A stretch of 64,000 nt of DNA from Sneathiella limimaris (GTDB taxonomy: Bacteria > Pseudomonadota > Alphaproteobacteria > Sneathiellales > Sneathiellaceae). This document shows, piece by piece, positions 51,300 to 62,124 of this stretch. The position numbers were made by a program, and so were the translations under genes. Where the stretch lies: positions 2,108,001-2,172,000 of the forward strand of contig NZ_JABBYJ010000001.1 in assembly GCF_012932565.1 (NCBI RefSeq). The letters run 5' to 3'. Numbering within the stretch: the first letter of the stretch is position 1; every line of letters starts with the position of its first letter. The notes beneath the pieces are model-generated. The model did not search any database. It saw nothing but the letters and a program-made list of their open reading frames with translations, and had not been told where the DNA came from.

Positions 51300-52877
51300 A
51301 TGCTCAGCTTCCCTAAATGGAAGGCAGCCCTGGTAGTTATTGTCTGCCTATTGGGCATTGCCTATACAATCCCGAATTTTGTTCCCAAATCCGCTTTGGA
51401 AGGGCTGCCGGAATGGGCACCCAGTAAGCAAATTACTTTGGGGTTGGACCTACAGGGAGGCTCACATCTGCTGATGCAGGTGGATACAGATGATGTAAGA
51501 GCTAAAGTTTTGGACAGCCTTTTGGATCAGGTTCGGAACAATTTCCGAAACGATGGTGTCCGGATAGGCTACCGCAATCTGAAGGTCACCGGCGATAAAG
51601 TCACTTTTTCTCTTCGTAAGCCAGAAGAGAGAGATGCGGCTTATGAGGCCCTTCGGTCTATTTCTTCTATACTGTCGAATGGCCAGCAAAGCCATCTGAT
51701 TGAACTGAATGATGATGGCTCTGTTGGCTCCATCCAACCAAGTGAGCAGGCTTACACCGATCGCATCAGTGCGGTTGTCGAGCAGTCGATTGAAATTATT
51801 GGCCGCAGGGTTAATGAGACCGGGATTAACGAACCAACCATTCAGCGCCAGGGTGCAGACCGGATCCTTGTTCAGCTTCCTGGTGTCGGTAATCCTCAGC
51901 GTATTATTGATCTGATCGGTCAAACAGCGCAGATGACGTTCCATCTTGTGGATCTGACATCGGCTGACGGCAATGCACCTCCAGGCTCTAAGAAGCTACC
52001 TTCTCTCAATGAGGAGGGAAGACATTATGTCATAAAAAATCGCGTCATGGTCTCTGGTGAAAATCTGGAGGATGCACAAGCGACCTTTAGTCAGGGACAA
52101 CCGGTTGTCAGCATTCGTTTTGATGGACTGGGTGGCAAACAGTTTGCCCGTGTGACAACTGATAATGTTGGAAAGCCTTTTGCTATTGTTCTGGATGGCA
52201 AGGTGATTAGTGCCCCGCGGATTAATGAGCCGATCCTGGGTGGGCAGGCGATTATCACGGGTGGCTTCAATGTGCAGGGCGCGCAAGATCTTGCTTTGTT
52301 GCTCCGTGCAGGTGCACTCCCAGCTCCTTTGAAAATCCTGGAACAACGCTCTGTCGGACCTGATCTGGGAGCTGACTCGATCGCTGCTGGTGAAATTGCC
52401 GGTATCATAGGGCTTATAGCTGTTGCCGTCTTCATGATTGTGACCTACGGCTTGTTCGGACTGGTCGCCAATATTGCGCTGGCTGCAAATATATTCCTGA
52501 TCATGGCTCTTTTGTCGGTATTGGGTGCAACCCTCACCTTGCCAGGGATCGCCGGTATCATTTTGACTATTGGTATGGCCGTGGATGCTAACGTGCTGAT
52601 CTTTGAACGGATCAGGGAAGAAAGCCGAAACGGGAAAACCCCGTCGAACGCGATTGAAAGTGGGTATAAGCGCGCCTTTACAACAATTGTGGACGCCAAC
52701 GTGACAACTGGTATTGCAGCCACGATCCTCTTCGTCATGGGCTCCGGCCCGGTTAAGGGGTTCGCTGTTACATTGGGAATTGGCATTATCTGCTCCATGT
52801 TCACAGCGATCCTGCTGTCGCGCATGATTATCACATTCTGGGCGCTAAAAACGCGGCCACAAACACTGAAGGCTTAA
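51300..52877 (+). CDS. secD: Protein translocase subunit SecD
   Basis: A 525-residue six-helix subunit with a large periplasmic head. Motifs: LGLDLQGGSHLLMQVD, then 'VNETGINEPTIQRQGADRIL', GLDV-type 'GMAVDANVLIFERIREE' in the membrane domain and 'TTGIAATILFVMGSGPVKGFAV'. Uses the proton gradient to complete export. Directly follows yajC. Confidence 0.96.
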   Translation: MLSFPKWKAALVVIVCLLGIAYTIPNFVPKSALEGLPEWAPSKQITLGLDLQGGSHLLMQVDTDDVRAKVLDSLLDQVRNNFRNDGVRIGYRNLKVTGDKVTFSLRKPEERDAAYEALRSISSILSNGQQSHLIELNDDGSVGSIQPSEQAYTDRISAVVEQSIEIIGRRVNETGINEPTIQRQGADRILVQLPGVGNPQRIIDLIGQTAQMTFHLVDLTSADGNAPPGSKKLPSLNEEGRHYVIKNRVMVSGENLEDAQATFSQGQPVVSIRFDGLGGKQFARVTTDNVGKPFAIVLDGKVISAPRINEPILGGQAIITGGFNVQGAQDLALLLRAGALPAPLKILEQRSVGPDLGADSIAAGEIAGIIGLIAVAVFMIVTYGLFGLVANIALAANIFLIMALLSVLGATLTLPGIAGIILTIGMAVDANVLIFERIREESRNGKTPSNAIESGYKRAFTTIVDANVTTGIAATILFVMGSGPVKGFAVTLGIGIICSMFTAILLSRMIITFWALKTRPQTLKA

Positions 52878-52889
52878 GGAGAGGAACCC

Positions 52890-53849
52890 ATGCAGTTAAA
52901 ACTTATTCCTGATAGTCTTCACCTTCCATTTTTGAAGTTTCGGTTCATTAGCTTTATTGCTTCTGGGCTGCTGATCCTGTTGTCGGCTGTCATGTTCTTT
53001 GGTCCAGGACTGAATAAGGGCATTGATTTTGAAGGCGGCATTATGATTGAGATTAAACTGGATGAACCTCCAGTGCTCTCAGATATGAGAAGCTCGCTAG
53101 GCAGCTTAGGCCTCGGTCAAGTTTCCTTGCAAACCTTCGGTGCCTCTGATGATATTCTGATCCGGGTACAGCGACAGGAAGGGGGCAATGAAGCCCAGAA
53201 AATAGCTGTGGATGCAGTAAAGGCTCAATTGGCTGCTGATTATGGTGATGATATCTCTTATCGCCGGATTGAGTTTGTGGGGCCAACTGTCTCTGCGGAA
53301 TTGGTTCAGACTGCGATTGAGGCGGTCCTGGTCGCCGTGATTGCGATCCTGATTTATATCTGGTTACGCTTTGAGTGGCATTATTCGGTTGGCGCGATTG
53401 CGGCCCTAGTCCATGACGTCATTCTGACGATCGGTATGTTCACTATCACCGGGATTGAATTTAATCTGGCATCTGTTGCGGCTATTCTAACGATTGTCGG
53501 TTACTCCATCAATGATACTGTTGTGGTATATGATCGCATTCGGGAAAACTTCCGCCGTTATAAGAAGATGGAAGTGAAGGATTTGCTGGATCTTTCCATC
53601 AATGAAACACTATCCCGTACGGTTATTACCTCGTTGACCACTTTACTGGCCCTTGTCGCGCTCTTCATTTTTGGTGGAGAGGTCATTCGTGGCTTCGCGA
53701 CAGCGATGATTTTCGGTGTGATTGTAGGTACCTATTCTTCCATTTTTGTGGCAGCTCCAATCCTCTTGCAAATTGGTTTGACGCACCACAATGAAGAAGA
53801 AGATGGTTTCAAACCTTCTACTGATGATGCGATTGACAGCGAGCAGTAA
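52890..53849 (+). CDS. secF: Protein translocase subunit SecF
   Basis: A 319-residue partner of SecD. Motifs: GIDFEGGIMIEIK in the periplasmic head, FVGPTVSAEL, and SINDTVVVYDRIREN in the membrane domain. AGGAGAGG precedes its ATG 12 bp after secD. Confidence 0.96.
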   Translation: MQLKLIPDSLHLPFLKFRFISFIASGLLILLSAVMFFGPGLNKGIDFEGGIMIEIKLDEPPVLSDMRSSLGSLGLGQVSLQTFGASDDILIRVQRQEGGNEAQKIAVDAVKAQLAADYGDDISYRRIEFVGPTVSAELVQTAIEAVLVAVIAILIYIWLRFEWHYSVGAIAALVHDVILTIGMFTITGIEFNLASVAAILTIVGYSINDTVVVYDRIRENFRRYKKMEVKDLLDLSINETLSRTVITSLTTLLALVALFIFGGEVIRGFATAMIFGVIVGTYSSIFVAAPILLQIGLTHHNEEEDGFKPSTDDAIDSEQ

Positions 53850-53880
53850 TTAACTACCCTCATCCTCAAAGGAGCAAGAC

Positions 53881-54258
53881 ATGCAGGATATTTCCGGCCT
53901 CCCGGATGAGGGACAGCAACTTATTAATTCTTATGGTGATGGTGGCTTTCGGGTCAGCGGCGTGCGGTATGAAGGCAATGTTTTGATATTGCCGGATGAA
54001 ACCATGGAATGGGATCTCAATAGCCTTGAAGATCTCACGATAGAAGCCCTGCAACCGATCCTGGACGCTGAACCATCTGTTGAGATTTTATTGATTGGGT
54101 GCGGCGCTTCCATGGCTTATGTGGATGAAGCGGTTCGCACCAAATTACGGGCAAGTGGCATTACTGTGGATAGCATGGATAGTGGTGCTGCCGCACGGAC
54201 TTACAATGTACTTCTTTTAGAGAAACGGCGCGTTGCTGCGGCATTGATAGCAGCTTAA
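53881..54258 (+). CDS. Mth938-like DUF498 domain protein
   Basis: A 125-residue protein with the Mth938-like fold pattern (YGDGGFRVSGVRYEGNVLIL; EILLIGCGASMAYVDEAVR). Homologues are sometimes called NDUFAF3-like, an assembly factor of complex I in mitochondria. Its placement after secF and before sodB is common in this group; role here unknown. Confidence 0.82.
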   Translation: MQDISGLPDEGQQLINSYGDGGFRVSGVRYEGNVLILPDETMEWDLNSLEDLTIEALQPILDAEPSVEILLIGCGASMAYVDEAVRTKLRASGITVDSMDSGAAARTYNVLLLEKRRVAAALIAA

Positions 54259-54275
54259 TCTAGTCGCTGGCCAAT

Positions 54276-54307
54276 AAAAAAGGCGCTTTGTTCAAGCGCC
54301 TTTCTTT
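54276..54307. terminator. Terminator between the Mth938-like and sodB genes
   Basis: AAAAAAGGCGCTT / AAGCGCCTTTCTTT stem with a 5-nt loop; works for the convergent genes on both sides. Confidence 0.8.
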
Positions 54308-54325
54308 GTGGGTGCAATACTTGAA

Positions 54326-54919
54326 TTAGGCTTTAGCCAAATTCTCGTTTGCAAAATCCCAGTTAATCAGGTGTTCCAGGAAAGCACCCATGTAGTCAGG
54401 GCGGCGGTTCTGGAAATCCAGGTAATATGCGTGTTCCCAAACGTCCATTGTGATCAGTGGTGTTGCACCATCTGTCAGTGGGCATTCTGCGTTTGGTGTT
54501 TTTGTGACTTTCAGCTTGCCACCATCGAGAACCAGCCAAGCCCAGCCTGAACCGAACTGAGTCGCGCCAGCAGTTTTAAATTCTTCAGCAAATTTTTCGT
54601 AAGATCCGAAATCTTCGTTGATTTTGTCGGCAATGGCACCAGTTGGAGCACCGCCACCATTTGGTGACATGGAATTCCAGTAGAATGTGTGGTTCCAAAC
54701 CTGGGCGGCGTTGTTGAAGATACCAGCCTTGGATGCGTCACCAGCGGTTTCTTTCATCAACTCTTCCAGAGACTTGCTGCTATCTCCATCAAGCAGGTTG
54801 TTGAGGTTTACAACATAGGTGTTGTGATGTTTGCCATGATGGAAATTCAGTGTTTCCTCGGAGATGTGCGGAGCCAATGCTGTTTTTGCATATGGTAGCT
54901 CTGGTAGTTCGTAAGCCAT
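54326..54919 (-). CDS. sodB: Superoxide dismutase (Fe or Fe/Mn type)
   Basis: A 197-residue enzyme. Metal ligands His in HHGKHHNTYVVNLN and the Asp/His of DVWEHAYYLDFQNRRPDYM, with SGWAWLVLDGGKLKV. The residues suggest the Fe-type. Detoxifies superoxide in the cytoplasm. Confidence 0.95.
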   Translation of the reverse strand: MAYELPELPYAKTALAPHISEETLNFHHGKHHNTYVVNLNNLLDGDSSKSLEELMKETAGDASKAGIFNNAAQVWNHTFYWNSMSPNGGGAPTGAIADKINEDFGSYEKFAEEFKTAGATQFGSGWAWLVLDGGKLKVTKTPNAECPLTDGATPLITMDVWEHAYYLDFQNRRPDYMGAFLEHLINWDFANENLAKA

Positions 54920-54960
54920 ATTATCCTCTTGCCAGTTAGTAACAGTTCTATGCTGTTGTG

Positions 54961-54990
54961 ATTATATCGTTATCACATTAGATATGTAAT
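54961..54990 (-). promoter_or_regulatory. Candidate sodB promoter
   Basis: Minus-strand TATAAT (forward 54961-54966) with ATTACA 18 bp upstream as -35, some 40 bp before the sodB start. Consensus match only. Confidence 0.35.
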
Positions 54991-55116
54991 CCAGTTGCTT
55001 ATACCAGTGATGAATGACAAAAAACAGGCTATCTAATCACATTTTTTAATTATTCTAAGGTCGCTTTTCACTAGAAGACCAGGCGATCGGTAAGTTTAAG
55101 TTTCAAGGAGCTAGGT

Positions 55117-55962
55117 TTGGGAACCGAAGGGCTACTGCCGGAAATATCCAACGACGTAAAACAGTATGACTATGATCGTTGGTTGGGATGTCTGTTTACA
55201 GATCCTTCCAAGCGGGATCAGGTGATGACCCTACTGGCTTTTAATTCAGAGATTGCCAGAGTTCGAGAGACTGTGTCTGAGCCCATGCTCGGGGATATCC
55301 GCCTGCAATGGTGGCGAGAAGCGCTTGAGGAAATTCAGAAAGGGCAGGTGAGGGCGCATCCGGTGGTCCAGGCCTTGGCTGAACTGAATAGGGTTTCGCC
55401 TATTGATTTTCACCTGATGCAGGAAATGATTGATATGCGGAGCCGAGATCTGGATCCGGCCCCTATTGCGAGTGAAGGAGAGTTGATAGTCTATGCCGAC
55501 GCAACAGGCGGAAACCTTCACCATCTCATTTACAATGCGCTCGGTGGCAGCGGGGGTTCAAATGAGGTTGAAGCTGTGGTCCGAAGTGGTCGGGCTTATG
55601 CTTTGTCGGGAATATTGCGGGCGATCCCATTTCATGCCCAAAACGATCTGATCCTGCTTCCGACAAATTTGATTGAGCGGCACAGTTTGGATCCAGTCAA
55701 TCTGTTTAAAAAGGAACATGTCTGGTCCTTTAAAAAGATCGTGGAGGAAGTCTGCGATCTGGCCGCCAAGGAATATAACGAAGCCCTAGATTTGTGTTTC
55801 GACATTTCCAAAGAGATCAAACCAGCGGTTTATTGTAATGCACTTACCAGCATTTACCTGAAACGGCTCGTCAAAGCGGGTTATGAGCCAGCGGATCCGG
55901 GGCTAAATCCTGGTAGTCTTCGGAAAATTATCGCGCTATTTTCTTACCGGCAGTTTGGCTGA
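55117..55962 (+). CDS. Squalene/phytoene synthase family protein
   Basis: A 281-residue protein starting TTG after AAGGAG. It retains the family fold (LAFNSEIARVRETVSEPMLGDIRLQWWREAL and ASGNLHHLIYNALG-like stretch) but lacks the clear DxxxD aspartate pairs expected of active synthases. Similar to the NDUFAF6-type proteins of alphaproteobacterial genomes, which accompany complex I assembly genes. Enzymatic function is doubtful. Confidence 0.75.
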   Translation: MGTEGLLPEISNDVKQYDYDRWLGCLFTDPSKRDQVMTLLAFNSEIARVRETVSEPMLGDIRLQWWREALEEIQKGQVRAHPVVQALAELNRVSPIDFHLMQEMIDMRSRDLDPAPIASEGELIVYADATGGNLHHLIYNALGGSGGSNEVEAVVRSGRAYALSGILRAIPFHAQNDLILLPTNLIERHSLDPVNLFKKEHVWSFKKIVEEVCDLAAKEYNEALDLCFDISKEIKPAVYCNALTSIYLKRLVKAGYEPADPGLNPGSLRKIIALFSYRQFG

Positions 55963-55975
55963 GCGGCTGAAGCTG

Positions 55976-56956
55976 CTACATATTACCAAGGCGCCAGGTT
56001 TGGCCTTGCATGAAGTTCTGGGCAAGGAAGCGATAGGTGTGCTTGAGTTGTTTCTCGACACCCGTATTTTCCTCAGGCTCAAGGTCTCTCCAGCCGTCAA
56101 TCATTTCATCCCAGATCATGAACTTCTGATGCAAATCATCACGTGTCTTGCGGATATATTCGATCGTTGGGTCAAAGTTTTTGAGAACCGTCAGAACCTC
56201 ACAAGTTTGGGCGTCCATTTCATCGAACTTGCGATCAAAATCAGCAATAACAGGCTTAATCAGCGCATTGATACGGCTGAGGTCGTCCATCATCCCTCTG
56301 TCTCGCCGATAAACAGTTTGGAGCCTGTCCACATTGATGCCAATCCGTTTGATTTGGGAATAATGGTCCCGGAGAGCTTCAATATAGGAAAGTTCCCGAA
56401 TTACATCATCAACCTTGGCCACAACGTCATCCTTGGTAATGCCGAGTTTATTGGCAATTTCCTTGAAGGCGTCTTGAACTTTTTGCTTGGTTTCAGGGTC
56501 GGCAGCGATGGCTTCCAACTCACCAGAGTTGGTAATAATTTCTTCGCTTCCAGACAACCAGGATACAAGCTGCATGGTAATACGACCACGCGCAATATTC
56601 CGGTGTTTTTCTTCAATGCTCCAGGACGCGGTCCCATCCAGGATTTCTGTGGGAATAGAGTCGTTTGGATGGATTTCTTTTACGAATTTCAGAGAATTGC
56701 TGACAATTTTAAGAAGCTCACCATCTGAGCTGTCTTTATCAATGCCAAACTCCTGACAGATGGAGCGGACAGGAACTGCCCCCACCATATCACCTAAGCG
56801 AACAAACAGAGAGGGTTCCCGATTGTCATTGGTCAGTTTGAAATGAGCGCCGGGGACTTCGAAGATCTTGTGTTTGAAGGCAAAATGCGTGCTCGTGCTG
56901 AGTTCCCCCGCACCTTTATCTTTGTCCATAACGTCTGTTTTTTCTGCTTCTGCCAT
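55976..56956 (-). CDS. Conserved-looking hypothetical protein with coiled coil
   Basis: A 326-residue protein, not recognised. N-terminal region: FEVPGAHFKLTNDNREPSLF then 'VRLGDMVGAVPVRSICQEFG'; middle part alpha-helical, including 'IREAL/SYIEALRDHYSQIKRIG' and 'DDLSRINALIKPVIADFDRKFDEMDAQ'. No signal peptide or membrane segment. Its DNA composition looks like its neighbours', and it sits in a core stretch between the phytoene-type gene and trmFO, suggesting a conserved lineage protein. Confidence 0.65.
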   Translation of the reverse strand: MAEAEKTDVMDKDKGAGELSTSTHFAFKHKIFEVPGAHFKLTNDNREPSLFVRLGDMVGAVPVRSICQEFGIDKDSSDGELLKIVSNSLKFVKEIHPNDSIPTEILDGTASWSIEEKHRNIARGRITMQLVSWLSGSEEIITNSGELEAIAADPETKQKVQDAFKEIANKLGITKDDVVAKVDDVIRELSYIEALRDHYSQIKRIGINVDRLQTVYRRDRGMMDDLSRINALIKPVIADFDRKFDEMDAQTCEVLTVLKNFDPTIEYIRKTRDDLHQKFMIWDEMIDGWRDLEPEENTGVEKQLKHTYRFLAQNFMQGQTWRLGNM

Positions 56957-57083
56957 CTGGCCTCAACGGAATAAGCTGTTCAACTCCAGTGGGTACCCAA
57001 GACTGTCCCTTGAATCTGGTTACCGAAATTAACCTTAGATTAGCCCACACATAGTAACCAAATGGTTACCGAAACAGAATTTC

Positions 57084-58433
57084 TCAAGCCGCTTCAGGGT
57101 TAAGTGATTTTTGCCATTCTGCAAAGTGCTGGAACGCTCTTTTCGTATAGGCTTGCTTCCGTTCTTTTTTCTTAACTCGTTGTTCAAGGGGAGGGAAAAG
57201 GCCAAAGTTGACGTTCATAGGCTGGAAGGTGTCACTTTCCGCACCACCCGTAATGTGGCTTTTTAAGGCACCAAGCGCTGTTGTTAGAGGTGGAGCCGTA
57301 AATATGTTTCCAGTCATCTCACTGGCGAGATAACGGCCAGCCAAGATACCAATTGCGGTGCTTTCAACATATCCTTCAACGCCTGTAATTTGCCCGGCGA
57401 AGCGCAGATTGGGTCGGGCTTTTAAGCGGAGTTCTTCATCCAGTACAATAGGACTGTTGATGAAGGTATTTCTATGCAGACCGCCGAGGCGCGCAAATTC
57501 AGCGTTTTCCAGGCCAGGAATTTTTTTGAAAATACGGGTTTGCTCGGCGTATTTCAGTTTCGTCTGGAAGCCGACAATATTGTAAAGGGTTCCAAGCTTA
57601 TTGTCCTGACGCAGTTGAACGATACCGTAGGGTTTAACGGTTGGATTGTTCGGATTGGTCAGACCAACAGGCTTCATGGGACCAAAACGCAGTGTTTCAG
57701 GACCGCGTTCTGCCATGACTTCAATGGGAAGGCAGCCATCAAAGTAAGGCGTATCTTTTTCCCATTCTTTGAATTCGGTTTTACCGCCTTCGTTTAGGTC
57801 CTGGATGAATTCCCGATACTGTTCCTCAGTCAGGGGGCAGTTGATGTAATCAGTACCGGTCCCTTTATCATATCGGGACTGAAACCAGGCTATGTCGAAA
57901 TTGATGCTATCCTTGTAGACGATCGGTGCAATGGCATCAAAGAAAGACAAAGCATCTGCGCCGGTTGCAGCATGGATTTCATTAGCCAATTGCTCTGACG
58001 TTAGTGGACCAGTAGCAATAATACATTTTCCCCAATCTTCAGGGGGAAGACCGGTAACCTCTCCCCGCTCGACTGTGACGAGGGGGTGAGCTTCAAGTTT
58101 TTCCTGCACATATCCAGAAAACCCATGACGATCGACCGCCAATGCACCACCAGCAGGAACCTTGTTGATATCTGCGCTTTCCATGATCAGGGAGCCAAGT
58201 TCCCGCATTTCCTTGTGCAGAAGGCCAACAGCGTTATTCTCTGCGTCATCTGAACGGAAGGAGTTTGAACAGACAAGTTCAGCCAGACTGTCTGTGATAT
58301 GGGCATCCGTTCCCCGATCTGGGCGCATTTCATGCAGGATTACTGGTACACCCTGGTTGACTAATTGCCAAGTTGCTTCGGATCCGGCAAGACCACCGCC
58401 GATCACATGAACCGGTGTTTTTGCATTACTCAT
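57084..58433 (-). CDS. trmFO: Methylenetetrahydrofolate-tRNA-(uracil-5-)-methyltransferase TrmFO
   Basis: A 449-residue FAD enzyme that makes m5U54 in tRNA using folate. N-terminal dinucleotide motif [35 protein letters not shown], and '[23 protein letters not shown]', then [17 protein letters not shown]-type end. Former name gid. Confidence 0.94.
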   Translation of the reverse strand: MSNAKTPVHVIGGGLAGSEATWQLVNQGVPVILHEMRPDRGTDAHITDSLAELVCSNSFRSDDAENNAVGLLHKEMRELGSLIMESADINKVPAGGALAVDRHGFSGYVQEKLEAHPLVTVERGEVTGLPPEDWGKCIIATGPLTSEQLANEIHAATGADALSFFDAIAPIVYKDSINFDIAWFQSRYDKGTGTDYINCPLTEEQYREFIQDLNEGGKTEFKEWEKDTPYFDGCLPIEVMAERGPETLRFGPMKPVGLTNPNNPTVKPYGIVQLRQDNKLGTLYNIVGFQTKLKYAEQTRIFKKIPGLENAEFARLGGLHRNTFINSPIVLDEELRLKARPNLRFAGQITGVEGYVESTAIGILAGRYLASEMTGNIFTAPPLTTALGALKSHITGGAESDTFQPMNVNFGLFPPLEQRVKKKERKQAYTKRAFQHFAEWQKSLNPEAA

Positions 58434-58459
58434 CTATTCGTCTTTCCTCGGGCTATAGC

Positions 58460-61375
58460 TCACGCCGCACTGGATTTTTTGGGTTTCTTGGTGGAGGTCT
58501 TTTTAGTTGCCGCTTTCTCACCGGCAACCGGCACCTCAGGATATTTCGCCAAGATATCCTTCAAATATTGTCCAGTATAGCTGGCGTCAACTTTTGCCAC
58601 ATCTTCTGGGGTCCCTTCGGCGACAAGATAACCACCTGCATCCCCTCCGTCTGGACCCATATCAACAATCCAGTCAGCGGTTTTGATGACTTCCAGGTTA
58701 TGCTCAATCACTAGAACACTGTTACCCGTATTCACAAGGGCCTGCAGGACTTCCATTAATTTGCGAACATCCTCAAAGTGCAGGCCTGTCGTCGGCTCAT
58801 CCAGAATATAGAGGGTTCGGCCGGTTGCGCGACGGGATAGCTCTTTGGCCAGCTTTACCCGCTGAGCCTCACCTCCTGAAAGTGTCGTCGCCTGCTGTCC
58901 CACATGGATATAGCCGAGGCCAACCTGCTGTAGAGTTTCAAATTTTTCCCGGATGGAAGGAACGGCCTTGAAGAAAACAACGGCTTCATCGACAGTCATA
59001 TCGAGGACGTCGGAAATGCTTTTATCCTTGAACGTAATCTCCAACGTTTCCCGGTTGTAGCGTTTTCCCTTACAAACCTCGCATTCAACATAAACATCGG
59101 GCAGGAAGTGCATTTCAATCTTGATGACGCCGTCGCCCTTACAGGCTTCACAGCGGCCACCTTTGACATTGAAGGAAAAGCGACCGGATTTATAGCCGCG
59201 GGCCTTGGCTTCTGGAAGGCCTGCAAACCACTCCCGGATAGGTGTAAACGCACCAGTATAAGTCGCTGGGTTAGAACGAGGAGTTCGCCCGATTGGGCTT
59301 TGATCAATATCAACAATCTTGTCCAGCCACTCAATGCCTTCAATTCGATCATGGGGGCCAGGGTGATTGCGGTTATTGTTCAGTTTACGGGCAATCGCCT
59401 TATAAAGCGTTTCAATGATCAGCGATGATTTACCGCCTCCAGACACACCTGTGACGCATGTGAATGTGCCAAGCGGAATACTAACATCTACTCGCTTCAG
59501 GTTATTGTGGCGAGCCCCAACGATCTTGATCTGCCGAGCTGACACGGGCTTACGTCGTGCTTTGGGCAGGGGAACTTCCATTTTCCCGGACAGGTATTTA
59601 CCGGTGATACTTTCCTCAGCGTTGCAGATGTCCTCAGGGGTCCCCTGGGCGATAAGCTTGCCTCCGTGACTGCCTGCACGCGGTCCCATGTCAATCACAT
59701 GATCGGCGGTCAAGATGGCTTCTTCATCATGTTCAACAACAAGAACCGAATTACCCTGATCGCGAAGGTTGACCAGTGTTTTCAAGAGGCGGGAATTATC
59801 CCGTTGATGCAAACCAATGGAAGGCTCATCAAGGACATAAAGAACGCCTGTCAGGCCAGATCCAATTTGGGAAGCAAGGCGGATCCGTTGGCTTTCCCCA
59901 CCAGAGAGGGTCCCGGAACCACGCGAAAGCGTTAAGTATTCAAGACCAACATCTACCAGAAAGCCAAGCCGCTCATTGATTTCCTTCAGAACGCGTTCTG
60001 CAATAGATTTATCTTTTGCAGAGAGCTTGTCGTTTAGATCCGTGAACCATTTCTGAGCATCCAGAATGGATTTTTTGGAAACCTCACCAATGTTTAAGCC
60101 ATCGATTTTTATGGCCAGGGCTTCTTGTTTCAGCCGGTGACCGCTACAAGTCCCACAATCTGTTTTGTCCTGGTATTTTTCAAGATCCTCACGGACGAAA
60201 CTGCTTTCGGTTTCACGCCAACGGCGTTGGATATTGGGGATAACCCCTTCAAACGGCTTGTTGGTTTTGTAGGTGCGCATCCCGTCATCAAAGGTGATCT
60301 GCACTTTTTCATCGCCGGTGCCGAAAAGAACCTTATCCTGATGTTCTTCCGAGAGGTCTTCCCAGGGGGTGGTGACTTCAAATCCATAATGCCGTGCCAA
60401 CGCTTCCAGCGTTTGCATGTAGTAGGGTGCAGGGGTGGAAGAGCGGGACCAGGGGGCAATCGCACCGTTGCGCAAAGATAAGGTCACATCAGGAACGACC
60501 AGGACTGGATCGAAGAACATTTCCGTTCCAAGACCACCGCAGGACGGACACGCTCCGTAAGGGTTGTTAAAGGAAAAGATTCGGGGCTCAATTTCCTCAA
60601 TTGTGAAGCCGGATACTGGACACGCAAATTTAGCGGAGAATATCTTCCGCTCCTTAGTGTCCGCATCCTCAACCACAAACAAACCATCGGCCAAGTCGAG
60701 CGCCGTTTCGACACTGTCTGCCAAGCGGGTCTGAATTTCATCATTCAGGACCACACGGTCGACGACTACATCAATATGGTGTTTGAGCTTCTTATCCAGT
60801 TCCGGAACATCTTCAATGTCATAGATCTCACCATCGACCTTGACCCGTTGGAACCCTTTTTTGCGAAGCTCGATAAATTCTTTTCGGTATTCCCCTTTAC
60901 GGCCCCTGACAATTGGAGCCATCAGATACAGGCGTTTACCCTCTCCCATAGCCATAACCTGATCAACCATTTGGCTAACCGTCTGACTTTCGATGGGCAG
61001 ACCCGTTGCTGGCGAGTAGGGAACACCGATACGTGCATAAAGAAGACGCAAATAGTCATAGATTTCGGTGACCGTACCGACCGTCGAACGTGGGTTTTTG
61101 GATGTTGTTTTCTGTTCGATGGAAATTGCAGGGCTCAAACCGTCAATATGATCCACATCCGGTTTTTGCATCATTTCCAGAAATTGCCGGGCATAGGCCG
61201 ACAGACTTTCAACATAGCGTCTCTGGCCTTCAGCGTAGATGGTGTCGAACGCCAAAGAAGATTTTCCTGAGCCGGAGAGGCCTGTGATCACCACAAGTTT
61301 GTCCCGTGGGATATCGACATTCACATTTTGCAGATTATGTTCTCGAGCACCGCGAACGCTGATTTTCGTATGCAT
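58460..61375 (-). CDS. uvrA: Excinuclease ABC subunit A
   Basis: A 971-residue DNA-damage recognition ATPase of nucleotide excision repair. Two ABC modules: Walker [17 protein letters not shown] near residue 30 and [17 protein letters not shown] later; signature [19 protein letters not shown] and [15 protein letters not shown]; zinc-finger cysteines in [14 protein letters not shown]-terminal Lys-rich tail. Opposite ssb; a palindrome lies 38 bp upstream of its start. Confidence 0.97.
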   Translation of the reverse strand: MHTKISVRGAREHNLQNVNVDIPRDKLVVITGLSGSGKSSLAFDTIYAEGQRRYVESLSAYARQFLEMMQKPDVDHIDGLSPAISIEQKTTSKNPRSTVGTVTEIYDYLRLLYARIGVPYSPATGLPIESQTVSQMVDQVMAMGEGKRLYLMAPIVRGRKGEYRKEFIELRKKGFQRVKVDGEIYDIEDVPELDKKLKHHIDVVVDRVVLNDEIQTRLADSVETALDLADGLFVVEDADTKERKIFSAKFACPVSGFTIEEIEPRIFSFNNPYGACPSCGGLGTEMFFDPVLVVPDVTLSLRNGAIAPWSRSSTPAPYYMQTLEALARHYGFEVTTPWEDLSEEHQDKVLFGTGDEKVQITFDDGMRTYKTNKPFEGVIPNIQRRWRETESSFVREDLEKYQDKTDCGTCSGHRLKQEALAIKIDGLNIGEVSKKSILDAQKWFTDLNDKLSAKDKSIAERVLKEINERLGFLVDVGLEYLTLSRGSGTLSGGESQRIRLASQIGSGLTGVLYVLDEPSIGLHQRDNSRLLKTLVNLRDQGNSVLVVEHDEEAILTADHVIDMGPRAGSHGGKLIAQGTPEDICNAEESITGKYLSGKMEVPLPKARRKPVSARQIKIVGARHNNLKRVDVSIPLGTFTCVTGVSGGGKSSLIIETLYKAIARKLNNNRNHPGPHDRIEGIEWLDKIVDIDQSPIGRTPRSNPATYTGAFTPIREWFAGLPEAKARGYKSGRFSFNVKGGRCEACKGDGVIKIEMHFLPDVYVECEVCKGKRYNRETLEITFKDKSISDVLDMTVDEAVVFFKAVPSIREKFETLQQVGLGYIHVGQQATTLSGGEAQRVKLAKELSRRATGRTLYILDEPTTGLHFEDVRKLMEVLQALVNTGNSVLVIEHNLEVIKTADWIVDMGPDGGDAGGYLVAEGTPEDVAKVDASYTGQYLKDILAKYPEVPVAGEKAATKKTSTKKPKKSSAA

Positions 61376-61412
61376 CTAAATTTCCTGGGTCAAAAAGGGG
61401 GCCTTAAGAGAG

Positions 61413-61431
61413 GGAACTTAGCTAAAGTTCC
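61413..61431. promoter_or_regulatory. 19-bp palindrome between uvrA and ssb
   Basis: GGAACTT and AAGTTCC perfect 7-bp arms with 5-nt spacer. It contains GAAC and GTTC, but in an inverted arrangement with nine bases between, unlike the direct GTTC-N7-GTTC LexA site of Alphaproteobacteria. Candidate operator only. Confidence 0.35.
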
Positions 61432-61575
61432 ATCAAAATTCCAGTCTTTCGCAGATAAAAATGTTTTTCTTTTGTTCTTATTGCCAAATGGGTGGATTTC
61501 TTCTGGTCAGTTCGCTTTTGAGCCGTTAAGCTGTGGGCAAATTTGTGACTCTAAAAGAATCGAAAGCAATAGGTT

Positions 61576-62067
61576 ATGGCAGGCAGCGTCAATAAAGTTA
61601 TTTTGGTTGGAAATCTTGGTGCGGATCCGGAAATTCGTCATACACAAGCGGGTAAACCAGTTTGTAATTTGCGGATTGCAACGTCAGAAACCTGGCGGGA
61701 CCGGGATTCAGGTGAACGCCGGGAGCGGACAGAATGGCATCGGGTCGTTATCTTTAACGAAGGCCTTTGTAAGGTTGCTGAGAATTACCTCCGTAAAGGA
61801 TCCAAAGTTTATATCGAAGGGCAGTTGCAAACCCGTCAATATGAACAGGATGGCATCACTAAATATTCAACTGAAATTGTTCTTCAGGGCTTTAACTCTA
61901 ACCTGACCATGTTGGATAGTGCCGGTGGTCAAGGTGGTGGCCAAGGCGGCGGCTTTGGTGGTGGAAGCAGTAACCAGGGCGGTGGTTTTGGCGGTGGTAG
62001 CCAGCAAGGTGGCGGCTTCGGCGGTGCTCCAGCCGGTGGTGATTTCGATGATGACATCCCATTTTAA
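61576..62067 (+). CDS. ssb: Single-stranded DNA-binding protein
   Basis: A 163-residue OB-fold protein: [17 protein letters not shown] at the start, [15 protein letters not shown], a glycine-rich linker of about 45 residues (GGGFGGGS-type repeats), and the acidic tip DDDIPF that recruits repair enzymes. Divergent from uvrA. Confidence 0.97.
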   Translation: MAGSVNKVILVGNLGADPEIRHTQAGKPVCNLRIATSETWRDRDSGERRERTEWHRVVIFNEGLCKVAENYLRKGSKVYIEGQLQTRQYEQDGITKYSTEIVLQGFNSNLTMLDSAGGQGGGQGGGFGGGSSNQGGGFGGGSQQGGGFGGAPAGGDFDDDIPF

Positions 62068-62089
62068 GGTTGTCGGTCGATGAAACACG

Positions 62090-62117
62090 AAAAAGCCACC
62101 CATTGGGTGGCTTTTTA
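62090..62117. terminator. Bidirectional terminator of ssb and the LysE gene
   Basis: AAAAAGCCACCC / GGGTGGCTTTTT perfect 12-bp stem with a short loop and T-run on both strands. Confidence 0.92.
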
Positions 62118-62124
62118 TTTGGCC

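Noticed and set aside
61432-61575. LexA box in front of ssb or uvrA
   Set aside because: No GTTC-N7-GTTC or GAAC-N7-GAAC was found; only the inverted palindrome reported.
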